Under the pieces are notes generated by a model. That model saw only the letters and a list, made by a program, of their open reading frames with translations. It was not told the DNA's origin and searched no databases. Source: Agelaius tricolor (Eukaryota; Chordata; Aves; Passeriformes; Icteridae). Taken from it: DNA of 64,000 nt. This document shows, in pieces, positions 12,750 through 25,800 of this stretch (positions are counted from its first letter, which is position 1; every line of letters begins with the position of its first letter). The position numbers and the translations under genes are program-made. The DNA is taken from contig JALJCS010000004.1 of the NCBI GenBank assembly GCA_023055355.1, forward strand, positions 13,484,001-13,548,000, written 5' to 3'.

Positions 12750-13485
12750 AAAATCACAGAATCATAGGATTATTTAGGTTGAAAAATATTTTTAAAATCA
12801 AGTCTAGCTGTTCACCAAATACTGCCAAGACCACCATTAAACCATGTCCCTCAGTGCTACATCTTAACCTCTTTTAAAGACTCCCAGGGACAGTGGCTCA
12901 ACAGCTTCCTAGCCGGCCTGTTCCAGTGATTGGCAACCCTTCTGTGAAAATATATTTTTCCTAATATGCAAACCTAAACCTCCCCTGATACAACTGGAGG
13001 TTGTTTCCTCTCATACTGTCATTTGTTGCCTGGGAAAAGAGATCAACTCCCACCTCTCTAAAGTCTCTTTTCCAGTGGTTGTAGAGGACAATTAGATCAC
13101 ATCTGAGCTTCCTTTTCTCCAGACTAAACACCCCAAGTTCTCTCGGCCACGCCTCGGATTGTGATCTCGAATCCAGATCTTTCAAGATCTTTCATCAGTT
13201 CCATTGCCCTTCTCTGGACATGCTCCAGCTCTTGCAAGGTCCTTCTTGTAATGACAGGCCCTAAACTGGACTCAAGGTGTGACCTTACCAGACTTGAGTA
13301 CTGTGCCCTGGTCTTGCTGGCCACACTGTTGCTGGACTGTTGGGTCGTGTTCAGATGGCTGTCAAACAAAACCCCCAAAGTTAGAATCCCTCTTAGTATT
13401 TCACTTCTGGGCTAAACAAATCCATCTCCTACCAATAGACACCTTGGATTATCGCCAAACTCTTCAACCTAATCCCTGTCTTGTG
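12750..13485 (-). mobile_element. CR1 LINE fragment (copy A)
   Basis: The minus strand carries the 3' end and C-terminal ORF2 of CR1. The plus strand opens with the reversed tail ('AATCACAGAATCATAGG' near 12752). It continues through the block near 12970-13010 and 'CTTTTCTCCAGACTAAACACC' near 13110, then 'CCTTCTCTGGACATGCTCCA' near 13209. A broken minus-strand frame at 13124-13378 keeps the ORF2 C-terminal signature (ELEHVQRRAMELMK). Frameshifts and stops make it inactive. It ends near 13485, where a second CR1 copy restarts at an equivalent internal position. Confidence 0.86.
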
Positions 13486-14320
13486 TTGGAGTCACTCCAG
13501 TTTCTCAGTATTTTGGGCACTGAAGAGCCCAAAATTTTACATAATATTCTAGATGAGGCCTCAAATCTGCTGAACAGAGGAAATAATACTTTCCTCTATA
13601 TGCTGACTACAATTTTCATAATGTAACAAAATACATGGTTATTCGTAAATGCTTCAAGGGATCATTTCTGGTTCTTGTTCATCTTGCTGTCCATCATCAG
13701 GTTCCTTTTTAGCAAAGGTCCTCCCTATTCCGTTAGAACCCAGCCAAAGTTGTTGCTTGTGGTTATTCTGTCACAGACAGGAATTCACACTCCCCTTTGC
13801 TGAAATTCTTGAGGACCTATCCGTTAATTTCTCCAGATTATTACATTCTTGTAATGGGAACTGGCACATCCAGTGTATCAACAATGTGCTTTGATCCTAG
13901 ATTTGTCACCCAAAAAAGACATAAAATGTATTTTGTCCATCATCCATATTATCAATGAAAGTATTGGCTCTGACATTGACTCCAAAGGAACATCACTCTC
14001 TCAAAGCCTTAACCTTTGAGCTCTCATAGAGTGCATCTGCAAATGCACCCACAGAATCATTTCCTTTCATGTCCAACAGGACAGGCAGAAAGACATAAAG
14101 ACCCTGAAGATATTGTCAGCTCTTTTCAGGTCAGTGAAGGCAATCTGAATATTTCAGTTATATGGGATATCACAGAGGCTGTTTGTGTGAGAACAAAAGC
14201 TTTTAGTGGCAGGATCTGGCTTTGGCATTGTATTTTTTCATAGGGTTTGCCTCAAATGACACATTTATCCTATGCTGATTCACACTGTTCTACATGACTG
14301 TTTAAAAACAGATTGTGGTC
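13486..14320 (-). mobile_element. CR1 LINE fragment (copy B)
   Basis: This is a second minus-strand CR1 piece. It begins with a block equivalent to one already passed in copy A ('GAGTCACTCCAGTTTCTC', then 'GAAGAGCCCAAAATTTTAC' and 'TTCTAGATGAGGCCTC'). It must therefore be a separate insertion, not a continuation. Further 5'-ward ORF2 blocks follow: the 'ATCCATATTATCAATGAAAG' region near 13940, the 'AGGAACATCACT' region near 13985, and a 'TTATCCTATGCTGATTC' block near 14265. Sequence wear is greater than in copy A. The far end is uncertain. Confidence 0.72.
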
Positions 14321-14531
14321 TCACATGAACCTTGTGTATTTACCCAGTCATCATCTTTAATGTGAGTCTCTCCTGGTGCAGGTGTCCTCCTCATGAGCAA
14401 ATCCAGCCTGAGCTCACTAGCAGATTGCTTGTGCTCACAGCATGCTGCACACAAACACACACAGACACCTGAAATCCTCTGGGAAAAATTGAACACCTTT
14501 CATTCTTTCCCAGCTAATGACGCTTCAAATA

Positions 14532-15071
14532 TGGGGCCCCTATTGCTGGTTTGGAAGTAAACCAGTGGGAGAAATGAACCCCACACAAATATCTTGAGAG
14601 ATATTTCAGGTTGGAGTTATAGTTTAATAGAAAGATTACAAAAAATGCAACAATACAGGAAAAGTAGCTTAGACCCACAAAGTCAAAGTAAAACCTGTCA
14701 CCCTGTTGGACAGGGTGGTCGCTGCACTGTTGAAGTGATGGTTGCAGTCTTGTCAAAAGTGGTGGTCCTGTGGAAAGTCTGGTCCTCCTATAGAAGTCCA
14801 GGTCCTCTTCTGCATCTGTCCAGTGGTGATGGTGTCCCAAGTCCCCAGAGTGCCCAGTTTGTATGGTCAGATTTAGGCAAGAAGGTTCAGTGCACTGGGC
14901 AACTGTTGCAAGAGACCTACCATTCACAGTTCACCAGAAAAATGTAGGTGGGAGAAGAATGCGTAGCTTGGTTACATCCTACATTGTAACCCAGGAGAAA
15001 CCTTCAGTCTGTGTTCTGGCACTCAGACTCAAACAAATGCACCTTGAAGGGAGAGTGAGATGGTAAAAACA
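14532..15071 (-). mobile_element. Probable solo LTR of an endogenous retrovirus
   Basis: A 540-bp segment has LTR-like organisation on the minus strand. It begins TG and ends CA in that orientation, and it is flanked on both sides by the 4-bp direct repeat AATA (14528-14531 and 15072-15075), as expected for a target-site duplication. An ATTAAA polyadenylation-type signal (minus strand, 14623-14628) sits about 90 bp from its 3' end, a normal R-U5 distance. No gag, pol or env remnant lies beside it, so it would be a solo LTR left after recombination. The body resembles LTRs I associate with passerine genomes, which is recall and not a search. The repeat is short and AT-rich, so the exact ends could be wrong. 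Open frames across it (14514-14927 minus; 14594-14947 plus) are incidental. Confidence 0.5.
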
Positions 15072-17742
15072 AATAGGAAGAGGCTGTTATGTACCACAGC
15101 AGGTGCACCTGCGGTCCAGGCGCAGGATTCAGCCACACCATGTCTGTGGTCAGCAACCTGTTTTGCCCTCTGTGTTACTCTTCCCACACCATCCATTCAC
15201 CAGACCTGTTGCTCCAGGATCCACCATAATGGATCCACACTTCCTGCTTTGGCCCTTCTCTTGAACATCTTGTAAGTAACACACATCCCCACTGTCATCT
15301 TGAAAAATCTCTTACACAATCCTACAAGACTCAAAGTTTTCTCTTTCCCTTAAGACACATGGTAACCTTATTTTTTCCCTTCCTATCTCTCCTGTCTAAC
15401 TTTCTGCAAGGAGTGGCTCCTGCCCAGCAACTAGTGATATCTGAACTTTGGTACTGTCTGTTACCTCCTGCTTGTTAAGGTTTGTGTATCTAAGTGTGGG
15501 TGATCAGATTTCCCATCACTTGCCCTTGATTTTATGCTGAATACCAGCTAACAGGATATGTATATATAGCCTTCCACATATCCTTCCACAGGCATTTTTT
15601 GAATGACACTACATTAGGTCAGGTTACATAAAGGAAGAGGAAAATGAGGAAAACAGGGAGGAAACAGTTCACAGATGTCAGATGTCTACACACAGCAATG
15701 TACCATATCTTGCACATCCATACACGTCTTTCCAAGGCTGCAAAATTTCTTTGGAGCATGCAGGCAACATTTAAGGAAAGCAATACAGAAAATGTTTTCA
15801 AGCATTTACAACAGGGTCTTACTAGAGTTTTACATACCCTTTCTCTAACCCAAGACATCACAGAGCTGTAACCTAAAACCATCAACAGTCTCCGAGGCAT
15901 CCTACTGAGTCAGCCCTTTTGTTAAATCTCCAGCTTGGATGGTCATGGGAAGGAGGACTCAGTGTTGAGCAAGGTTCAGGGTCATGCAAAGAGAGGGATG
16001 GGGACATGTCTGGATGCAGGAACAGCATGTCCCTGTCTCAGCAAGCATGTCCATTAGGCCTAAAGCAGATAGTCTTCTCAGCTCTTACACAATCCTTAGG
16101 GTGAGTGCTGTGATGGGTGCTATGATGGAGCAGGTACTTGGTGTTCATGCTTTGATGCCCTTTCATACTGCACAAATGTGCTGCTGGAGTCAGAGAAGAG
16201 CAGGGAGCCAGATAGCCCAAGTATATTTCAGAAAATATATATTTGAGGCACATGTTGACCAGAAACCCCACTGCTTTGAAGAGATACTGACAAAAGGAGA
16301 CTGGCAAAAGGAGACTGACTTGTTAAAGGGAAAGTTGAGAAAACTCTTGGTGCAGGAAAAGAAAATGAAGAGCTAGAAACAGGTCTTCCTGCTTCATGAA
16401 ACAATTTTTTTTTCAAACAACTTTTTACCCAAAGTACCCTATTTATCAGAATGAAGATTATGACACAGTGAAAAGTTGTTGACACCAATTTAATGCAGAC
16501 CAAATTGGAAAAAAAAGAGTAAAGAAACATGAGAGAACTTTCACAGATTCCTTTTGCACTATAGACATTTGTTTCAAAGTATAACTTTCATGGAAGCATC
16601 ATTGAATATTCTTCCTGGCAACGGCTATTCCAAGATAGTCTGCTGACAAACTCCAGCATCCTTCCAAAAGAAACACAGCTCAATCACTGAACTTAATTAA
16701 TGTCTGCATTATTTCTTCAGTCCTCTTCAGAGCTATTGACTACATCTGCCTTAAGATAGAGGAAACGTATCAATGCTTTTCTCACAAAAAGAATTAAAAG
16801 GGCAGACATTTCTTTCACCTCTAACAGCATTTTAGCCATTCTGAAAAAGTAGCATGATAATACACCATCACATCAAGATGGACAAGATAGAATTTTTTCA
16901 AAGGAAGCACAAACTGCTCAAAGGAGGTATTGAAGCAGTTTTGCTGGTTAGTTATGACATGACTTTTATTCTAGAGTAAAAGTGCAGACACTTCACAATA
17001 AAGCTGGAAGCACAAAACATCTGTAAGACCATCTAAAGACAAATCTCCTTGAAAAATCACACAGCAGAGATTTAAACTCCCATCACAAATGCAACTCTAT
17101 ATTTATCTTGTCAGAATAAGCCGGAATGCTACTGAGTCTTATGAAGCACGATGCAGACAGAAGCCACTTAACCCTCACAGATTCCTCCTGCAAGGCACAT
17201 CCACATTTGTCCTGTTCATAGAAGAGGAAACAAAGTACAAAAGTGTTGACTAAAGACCTCACAGAGAAAGAATGATGATGCTTTTCTCAAATTATCTCTG
17301 CACTGTGGCAGCTAACATCAACAGGCTTGTACTGTCTACTGCTAAACATGGAACTCGGTGAAGCTTTGCAGTGCTTTGGAGAGGTGTGATGACTGTGATG
17401 TGAAAATGGTTTAAAAGGAATGCTGTTTTTTTACCCATGAGCAATTTCAGGCAACAGAATCCACAGAGAAATTATCCTCAGCACTGCAACAGCTCAAGTT
17501 TCCCACTTAGGATGAAGGTGAGAAGCATTCAATGGCTAATTTTCTCTTAAAACTAATTTTGTCCTAAACTGAAGACTTTTAGAAGAGCTCAGGAGAAATG
17601 AGAAAGAAGGGAGCAGAAAACAGTGAAAGAGCCTTAGAGAAGGCTGGAGTCTGCTGTCTGAGCACCTCTGGTCATAAATACATGTATTTAGCGATTGTAC
17701 AAGTATTTGCTTCAGCAGGGAAGTGGTACAGTCATTCCACTG

Positions 17743-17782
17743 TGGAAAGCATAAGAATAAGCTGGAAAGCATAAGAAGAATC
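17743..17782. repeat. 20-bp tandem duplication
   Basis: Two adjacent 20-bp units begin with TGGAAAGCATAAGAA at 17743 and 17763. They differ only near their ends. A short local duplication of this kind arises by replication slippage. No function is suggested. Confidence 0.8.
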
Positions 17783-18989
17783 AAGGCACAGAGAGGTCAT
17801 TATTTGCTAGGATAGGATAGGCACCCACTACAATTTCTCATAGCCCCAGAGGAAATCTCCAGCCTAAGATGTGCACCAGCTTTAAAGCCAGACAACAGAA
17901 TTATGGAACAGCTATGGTAGGGATATTTGGTCAAAAGCAAGTCATAATTTGACCATAGTTGGTTTGGTTTTTTTTTTCAGAAAACAGCTGGATTTATGCC
18001 ACACTTTTATGACCAAGAACTGTAGACCAGGCACTGGTAAAACAGCTAAGACAGCAAGGTTGGCAGAAGACATATACATGGGGACCTGGCATTAATAGTC
18101 CAACCTTTTTGGAAACTAAAGATTTTTGTAACACAGTGTGTTGGATATACCAAGCATCATGATCAGCATCCAGGAAAGTATGTCTCAGATTCTTCTAGCA
18201 TTGTCCTGAGCTTTTGCATCTGTTGCTGCATCATTAATGCTCATACGACTATTGTTTTTCCTGTCAGTCTGCAACAATACCTGGCAGTAGGATAAGAACA
18301 GACAAGATGGGAAGAAACTTTCCTTTTCATCTTTCACAACAAAACTGGATGCTCTCCATATCATACAGCTATTCTGTAATCTACCAAATGGATGAAATTT
18401 TCATCCTTGATCTCCACCTATGGAATCAACCTCCAGAGGTTACTGCTGCCCAGAAAGCACACTCTTTCCTCAGGTGGCAGGGATCCCTTCTGTCCCACTG
18501 CACTGTCTTACATACCTTTGTAGGCAGCTTAAGAGATCAGCACAGTGCCACAGCAGGAAACATAAATTTTATCTTGACACACAGAGACAGATAAAATGTT
18601 TGCACCTCAGTCCTCATAGCATTTGAGTAGTGCAGACAGCTGTGTGACAAAGAGCTGGTCTCGTGTTTAGATCATCTGCTGGGATTGGCAGCCTGTGCCA
18701 TGGCCACGCCACTGCCATAGCCAAGCAGAGTCACTGCTCTTACTGCAACATGACAAGCTAGGCTTCCAGAAAAGACAACCACCAAATACAGACAAGCTAG
18801 CTGGCTCCACCAGGAACTCCTGTGCGCATTGTTCATCAGAACAAGATTGCTTGTTCACAGCTACTTCTTTCCCCATTTTCTTAATTTAACCTCACACAAC
18901 TGTCCTTGACCTGTGAAAGGTGGTGGTGAACACAATGGCAATGGCTGCTTTTACCACCCAAGTTTGTAAGAGTTATGCTTCCTTCCACC

Positions 18990-19085
18990 AAAGCGGAGGG
19001 AAGGCAAAGAGAGGAAGGGTACTGGTGAGGAAGATGGGGCTGGAGACAGGAAAAGAAGGGGAGGGGAGGATTCTAGTGGGAGAGT
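18990..19085 (+). repeat. Polypurine tract with G runs
   Basis: The plus strand is almost entirely A and G for about 95 bp, with runs such as AAGGGGAGGGGAGGA near 19060. Such tracts can form triplex or G-quadruplex structures in principle. Only the base composition is observed here. Confidence 0.6.
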
Positions 19086-22000
19086 TTATTCAGAACATAA
19101 AAGCTATGTGGTGTTCTTCCAGAAGTATGATTTAAAGTATCATTCATTAGAAAGCATCATATCTGAGCACCTACTACATAATTTGTCCCTCTGGTGCAAC
19201 AATTCACTAACAGCACTCAGATAAAGGAAAAATGTTTCTAAACTTGAAATTAGTACCAACAATGAGCAATCCCAATCCTGCTGCTGAAATTGTACACTGA
19301 AATAAGGCAAGTTGTGTTAGATCCTATCCTGAAGTGCCTGAAATCCCCCCTCCTCTGTGCCTTGCATCTGGCAATTAATTTTCAGGAGACAGAGCGTTGC
19401 ATCGGCACATCAAAGTATGATCATATTGCCAGGTCAGCAGACTTGGCTTTGTCCTTCAGAAATCTGTATAACCATGCCAGATCCTTTCAGCAGGCAACGG
19501 CACACGTTCTCCTGGCATTCTGCCAGACCTCCCTTCAGTCTCCAGGGCTCACTGAACTTCCTGTTGGTTGTTCATGGCCTGTGTAGCATTCAATATTGGG
19601 ATGAGCAGTGTCAGGCATGTCAGTTGCCACCCTGGGCTCTTCAGAGTGATTGGCAGACATCTCATTGAGAGAAGTATTCCAGAGAGGGCCAGCTGCTTTT
19701 CATGCCTTTCAGGACTTGCTAAATGTTGTTATGCAGTTGTTCAGCAAGAGGAGAGACTGTAACTATTCCGTTTGAATGATGACAGCCTCCTTAAAAACCT
19801 TTGCTCTCAAAGCCCACTTTCGCCCCTCAAACGTTAATTATACATTAAATATGGTGACTGTATATGTCCTGTGCATGTAGTTGGTGGTATTTCTTTCCTC
19901 TCTTGTTTCCTTAGCAGACAAAAACAGAGAGGAGAAGAAAACACAAGAATATTCTCCTAAGGTACCTGATGGTCCCAGCACCTGGAAGACAGTAAAGGAC
20001 ATGTTTCAGCAGAATAATACCTGTTCAGAATAACAACAGTTCCTGCAGCACAGGCTGGGAAAGTGGGAGGAGGGAAGTATCACTTTTATGTCTCAAAATG
20101 CAGTGATTTTCCTTGCCAGAAAGCTTTGCTATTGGGGTGTGGTTGACCTGTGCAACACACTCTGACCAAATTTTACTGTGCATTGCTGAAGCATACATAA
20201 GATGGTTGTTGATGGTGAGAAATGTCTTCTGAACTGCAGGAACACGTATGCAAACATGGTGGTTTCTGAGTAATTTTTTGCCAGGTGTTCCTGCAAGAAA
20301 CTCAGAGTGCAGCTGAGAACCCAAAAACTTCTCTGGGGCAAAGGCATGTGGTCCTTTCCCCCACTCTCAGCAACACACACACAAAGACATCATATTACCA
20401 CTGCTTCTTCACATGAAAGGAGAGCTGAGACTGTTTACTGTTGTGAATCACTCAACATCTTACTCATTAGCAAACATATTCTCTCCAACTGTCTTTTTGT
20501 TTTGCAATATTGCACACATCTCCAGCCACTCCTTATTTTCTTCACTTCTAAATAAATAGTTTTTGTAGACAGGAAGAGAATAGCATACTTAGAATTACCT
20601 TACTTATACTGAACCTATATTCTTACTCAATGTAAAAGTACAAGCCATTGTTCTCAAAATCTATTTCAAATCCATTTCAAATCCCCAAATATTTTAGTTG
20701 TAGTTTACCACATTCATACAGTCATTACTTCTCAGAAGCATTTTTGAAAGCTAATCCTTTAACATATATCTCTTCTGAACAAAAGCAAATGCCTATTGTT
20801 TTCCTGTACTTGCCTTTAATTATGTGTGAAGAGAACATATGAAATCACATGGAAACATTTACCAGCCTGTATCTGCAGAAGTTGCTCAGATTCTAGCAGC
20901 AATGCTGTTTGCCATCAGCAAAGGAGGATTTTATCAAACAAACCCTGCATCCTCCACCTGCCAACCCTGCTCCCCACAAAAGATGCAGCTGGATCAACAA
21001 GGAGAGAAAAATTTAAGAGTTCACAAGTCCCTCCATAGTATATCCATACTATCTGGGAGAAGATAGAGCATAAAACACTAGATCTTTTGGTAGAGAAAAA
21101 CTGGACAACTTGACCCTGGGTGCAGCAAATCCCCATTTTATGTTTCAGCATCCCTCCTGCTGAAATCTAAAATTTGCCAGAAATGTTACTGGTCTAGAAA
21201 AGCCATTGTGCTTTCTCAGTTACTTTTAATTAACTGAGTGATCTGAATTTGGCAGGGTGCAATTAAACAACCTATATGGCTAGTGTGGGACTCTCCAGCT
21301 GCTGCACCGTGATCATCAACACCTCTGTCAACCTTGCTGGTAATGAACATGGCAGAAGGTCAGTGTGATCTCTTATTCTCTTTCTGTGTCAGGTTTTACT
21401 GCTCCTTCCGTTAGCAAGGAGTTAATCACCAGGGCTTTGGATCAGTATATAGTGCAAATTGTCACATGTGACAGCAACATTTGGTCTGCAAGGGGCAGAA
21501 AGTGCTCAGGGCTCTGGAGCTGCAGAAATAGGCAACAGAGCTGAGCAGGATTCTTTCTTACTAACGTTACAGGAGGCTGGAAGCAGTCCCAGCATTCTCT
21601 ACAGCTGTGGAGGAATTGATGATGAAGCAAACTACATCCCAGAGCATTGTCAAGAGCTGTGCATACTCCTGCTCAAATGATTCTTAACAATCTCACCAGA
21701 AAAAGTATGGCAGATTAACCAGCTGTGGGCAGCATGTGATGTCTGCAAGTTCATAACCCCATCCAATTAAAACCAGCACTTTTGCAGAAAGTTTCCAAAG
21801 GCAGGCCTCCCCGGTGAAGTTGATTTCTAGCCTCCTACCCTGGCCGTTTATTTCAGGGACCTTCTAACAAGCATAGGAGGATTATTTCTGCAGTTCCGGA
21901 AAGCAGGTTTCACCATTCGCATTGGAGTCGCAGAAGGGCGATCTGTGCTGAGTCTTCAAAAGGAGTCTCACAGACAAATCACAAAAGTTTGCTTGGGGAG

Positions 22001-22659
22001 GTGGTGGAGGAGCAGGCTAACAGCAGAAAGTAACTGTTCGGTCAGGGCACCTTTTTTAGACCAGATTGCTGTCAACCCTATCAAAGTACTGCTTATGCTT
22101 TTGGGACACAAAACACTGGAGCTATGCCTTAATTGCAATACGGGCACTCTTCCAAATTGGATTTTTTGTCCAATTAAACTGAAGAGTAAAGTGAACCCAC
22201 TAAATTTGCATGCAGGTGAAAATTCAGCTGTTCTGACACTTTGTATGATGGGATCCAGCCCACAAGACCCAGACAGGGTCAGAAAACTACCCTACCTTGC
22301 CCCTGCCTTCTTGGATACTCAAGACCACAAGCAGACTCTGTGGAACTATCACGGTGACAAACTCCCACACTATGACAGAAAAGTGTTGCTCCTCTGTCAG
22401 GCTTGGTTACAGCTGGCCAATGATGGATATTACTGGGCTGCACCTATTATTTTGGTGGTTACCCATTTTTGGCAGGACAAAAACCTGACCTGTTCTGCAC
22501 CCCTGCACCTCTGCACATTGGTTAGAGGAAAGTGAGGGCAGCTCTCCTTCACTGCAGGTTACCTGCCTCACCCTCCCAGGGACACTGCTAACAATTATTC
22601 ACTGATCTCTTAAAAAATGTGCAGTGGAAGGATATCTTATTTCTTTCCTTTTCTCTCTC

Positions 22660-22870
22660 TCAGAAAAGTGTGTTCTTTCAAGATTTTCTGATTACAGACT
22701 TTCTCACCTTTAATTGCTCTTTCTTCCTCCTGTGGACTCTTCAGTTTGTTTCTAATTTCCTAAAGAAGACCTCATCAGTGCTGAGTACAGGACAATAATT
22801 GCCTTCTCTGCTGCAGAGAACTGATCTGCTGTTAACTGCTCTAAGTACTGCTGGCATACTAAGAGGAGGA
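22660..22870 (-). mobile_element. Ancient CR1 LINE fragment
   Basis: The minus strand resembles an internal part of an old CR1. The plus strand has 'CCTTTAATTGCTCTTTC' and 'CTGTGGACTCTTCAG', equivalent to the usual CR1 words for this region, followed by 'CCTCATCAGTGCTGAGTAC' and 'GGACAATAATTGCCTTC'. The block between them is shorter than in the family, suggesting an internal deletion. There is no coding capacity. High divergence makes both ends approximate. Confidence 0.62.
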
Positions 22871-25800
22871 ATGCTGTGCTTTGCCACCAGCTTTATTCTC
22901 ATCAATTGTGAGCCCACAGAGATGGAGTCAGAGGAGAAATATGACAGACAATAAAAAGGGTAGCTATAGAGAATGGGTGAAGAGCACTGGGAGGTGTTTA
23001 AAAGGGACTGACAGTGTAAAAATGGGAGACAGACAAGTCCAGCTCCTGAAAAGATGTTCCTGCCAGAATAGAGGGCAGTGGGAAGCTGTCATGCTTAGTG
23101 CACCAGAGTGGCAGAAAGGAAAAGACAGATAAAACCACACTCCCCTATGTTAAGTAGTTCTCCATTTATCAGGATGTCACACCTGCCTATTTTGGTGCTT
23201 GTGGCTGGAAGTTTGGGAGCTTTTGTTTAACATTCTTCTTAGCACTTACTTGGGCATCATACTGCTGCTACCCATAATATCCATTTAGAATAGGATGAAT
23301 TCCAGTTGGAGATATTTGGAATTCCGTTTTGTTCATGTTCCATTTGACAATACAAGAACATATCATAAAGCAAAACCAAGATACCTTCCTGAATGAAGTG
23401 ATACTTGCAGAGAAACAGAATATAAAGCAGCTGATTCAAATTAGATAGGCAGGAGACAGAGTTATCTGCAAAAAAAAGTTAAAGTTAAATCTGTGTTAAA
23501 GATTGTTTAAAGTTAAATCTATGCCAAAAGAGGATGGAGAGAGGGGTGAAAGTCCCATGAACATTCAGAAAAAGAAAGGAAGAGTCCAAGAAAACAAAGA
23601 AAGGATCAATTTGAGACACAGGTATTCATGAGAGAAAAGAGTCCCAAGCACTACCAGACAACAGAAATCTTAGCGAAGATGGGAAGTTACAGGCACTGAG
23701 CACATGTGGGTACTTGGGCAATTCTGCTGTGTATCTACTTGGAAGATTAATTTCTCTGATTCTCTAAACATTTAAATGTCAAATTCTAAATTCTTCACTC
23801 CCAAAAGCAAAGGACTGCTAGTAAGGAGAAGCTGTTGCTCATGTCATTAGCCTATGTCAAAAAACCCCAAAACATTTCTTTTCCTTAGGGATGTAATCTG
23901 TGAGTAGCAAGGTTGAGGAGAGTTTAACTGAGTCCTACCTGTGAATTTCTTATACCCTTGGTTTGTGTGGGAGTCTTACAATCACGTCAGCTCCATTTTT
24001 AGGGTTTCTATATCTTGTGCATGTCATGCTGTTGCTCAATAATTGTCAGTGTGCAGTTTTGTCAGGAAATAATACTGTTTATTCTCTGAGAGACTTTGAA
24101 TGTTGTTCTTCATATTTTATAAGCCACTCTGAGTCACTAGCACCTAAGGGACAAAGGCAAAAGGAATAACATAAGGAAAAATAAAGGCAGTTGCTTGACA
24201 TTACATTTACTTAGCAAAAGGAATTATTCTTGGAAATTTAAAGCTACATTCTTTATTTTGTGAACCCAGTAAAAGCTTTTCTTCAGGGCTGTTGAGAAAA
24301 ACAGAAAAGATTTTCAAATGTATAACTAAATTCCCTTCTGTAACAGGGTGTGGTTCAATGCTGAATAGAAACAGCAGAGCAGGTGTTGGAGAAGCCTTGT
24401 GAAGTCTTGAAAATATTTATGCCCACTTAACGATACTATGCTATAAACTATCAGCTATAAAGACTTGTGCAGCATGACAGGTGTAATGTGAGGACAAGGA
24501 CTGAACAGTTTCTGTGGTATTTCAGATAAGGCTTCCCACAGTCCTGCTTTTCATAACGTTCAGGCATGGGCAAGTAGGTAAAAATCTTTCTTTGCACACC
24601 AGGTGGAAGTGAAGCCCTCCCAGGAGGCTGATATACCCAAACCTCAAGGTGCATTTTTGAGCCTTGGTGAATGTCACATGCCAAATCTGTGACTGAGCAG
24701 AGGTAGCACAGCCAAATATCCCTGCTCAACTCCAGTCTCCCTGATATATGCAGACTGTGGTTTCACCTCATATGGCGTCTCTTTAAGATCTACTTCTGAC
24801 TGGGACTTCTTAATGATACCATTTCCTACATGCTTCACTGGACAATGAGCCTCTCCTTAGTTACCACACTTAAGATTAAACATGGTCAGATGATGTGTCA
24901 AGATCTCCTGTGGAACTCAAGTTGTTTATTATTTCATGTTAACTTCATGCTGAGTCCCCAAACTCTTTGACTCATAGCATTTTTCCAGAAAGGTCTCCCA
25001 CCTTTGCTCAGAGACAGCTCAAGAGAGACACCAATTCTTAAATGGCTTTATTCTAACATGGTTAAAAATACACATTCCTCTCCTTTAGCCTGAAATTCTG
25101 ATCTGACATTTAACTATTAGTTCCCTGTTACCTTTATTTTCTACATTTAGAGCTCCCCTCTGGTACTTGTGCTCTAGTGGCACTTTAGACATTAGAGGAA
25201 GGGACCACGTGGAGATGGGGAAAAATGAAATCTCTTGAATGCTTTCCAAGTTTATCTCTACAGGGGATATTGGGCAAGATTATCTGAATTAATTCTTAAA
25301 TCTATGTTCCTTCTAGAAATAAGCAGACAGAGAGAAAGACATTTCAGTTAAGTTTTGCTTCCTTTTCTAGGGGAATAAACTGTTTTCTAATGAAGTACAG
25401 TCATATTTTCTGAATGAGGACAGGTAAAAATCAAGACACCTGAGTTTAGTCTTTCAAAAATTTGTATTTGCAGCTAATCCAAAAACATTTCCATCTCACC
25501 ACAAAGTAAAGGTCCAATTTCCACATTTCAAGATAGTTTTTGCCTCTCTCTCCCCAGCCCCCAGTTCTCACACCATTTTCTCTTTTCTGAAGTATTTTCT
25601 GTGGTCGTGGACAAACACTGTATTCCTATATTGAATTTTCAGCATAGCTTTTCTAGACTTCATTTCTCAATTGCATATATCTCCAAAGGCAACATTACAT
25701 CCACTTGCTGTGGCAATAACTGTGTTTAAATATTTCAGTAGTTTTATCCATTTTGATCCCCAAGCTATTTTCCAGGTTGTAATCCCACCCCCGGCAGGTA

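Larger units (their letters stand above)
15072..22659. other. Long unique stretch, no gene seen
   Basis: About 7.6 kb has no recognisable gene or transposon. Visible small features are a 20-bp tandem pair at 17743-17782, a purine-rich strand at 18990-19085 with GGGGAGGGGAGG-type runs, and a 12-bp tandem CATTTCAAATCC near 20665-20690. The 196-codon frame at 21945-22535 (+) is the longest in the window but matches no known family, has no clear promoter or splice context, and could arise by chance. Two patches with homeodomain-like TAATTA and CAATTAA words (19825-19880 and 22120-22215) look like the kind of sequence conserved non-coding elements have. That is a weak impression. Confidence 0.5.

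Noticed and set aside
14514..14947. 137- and 117-codon frames as host genes
   Set aside because: They lie within the probable LTR on opposite strands and are best read as incidental frames in repetitive DNA.
21945..22535. 196-codon open frame, the longest in the window
   Set aside because: A rough estimate for random sequence of this size allows a fraction of one such frame, and two others are nearly as long. The protein has no recognisable domain.
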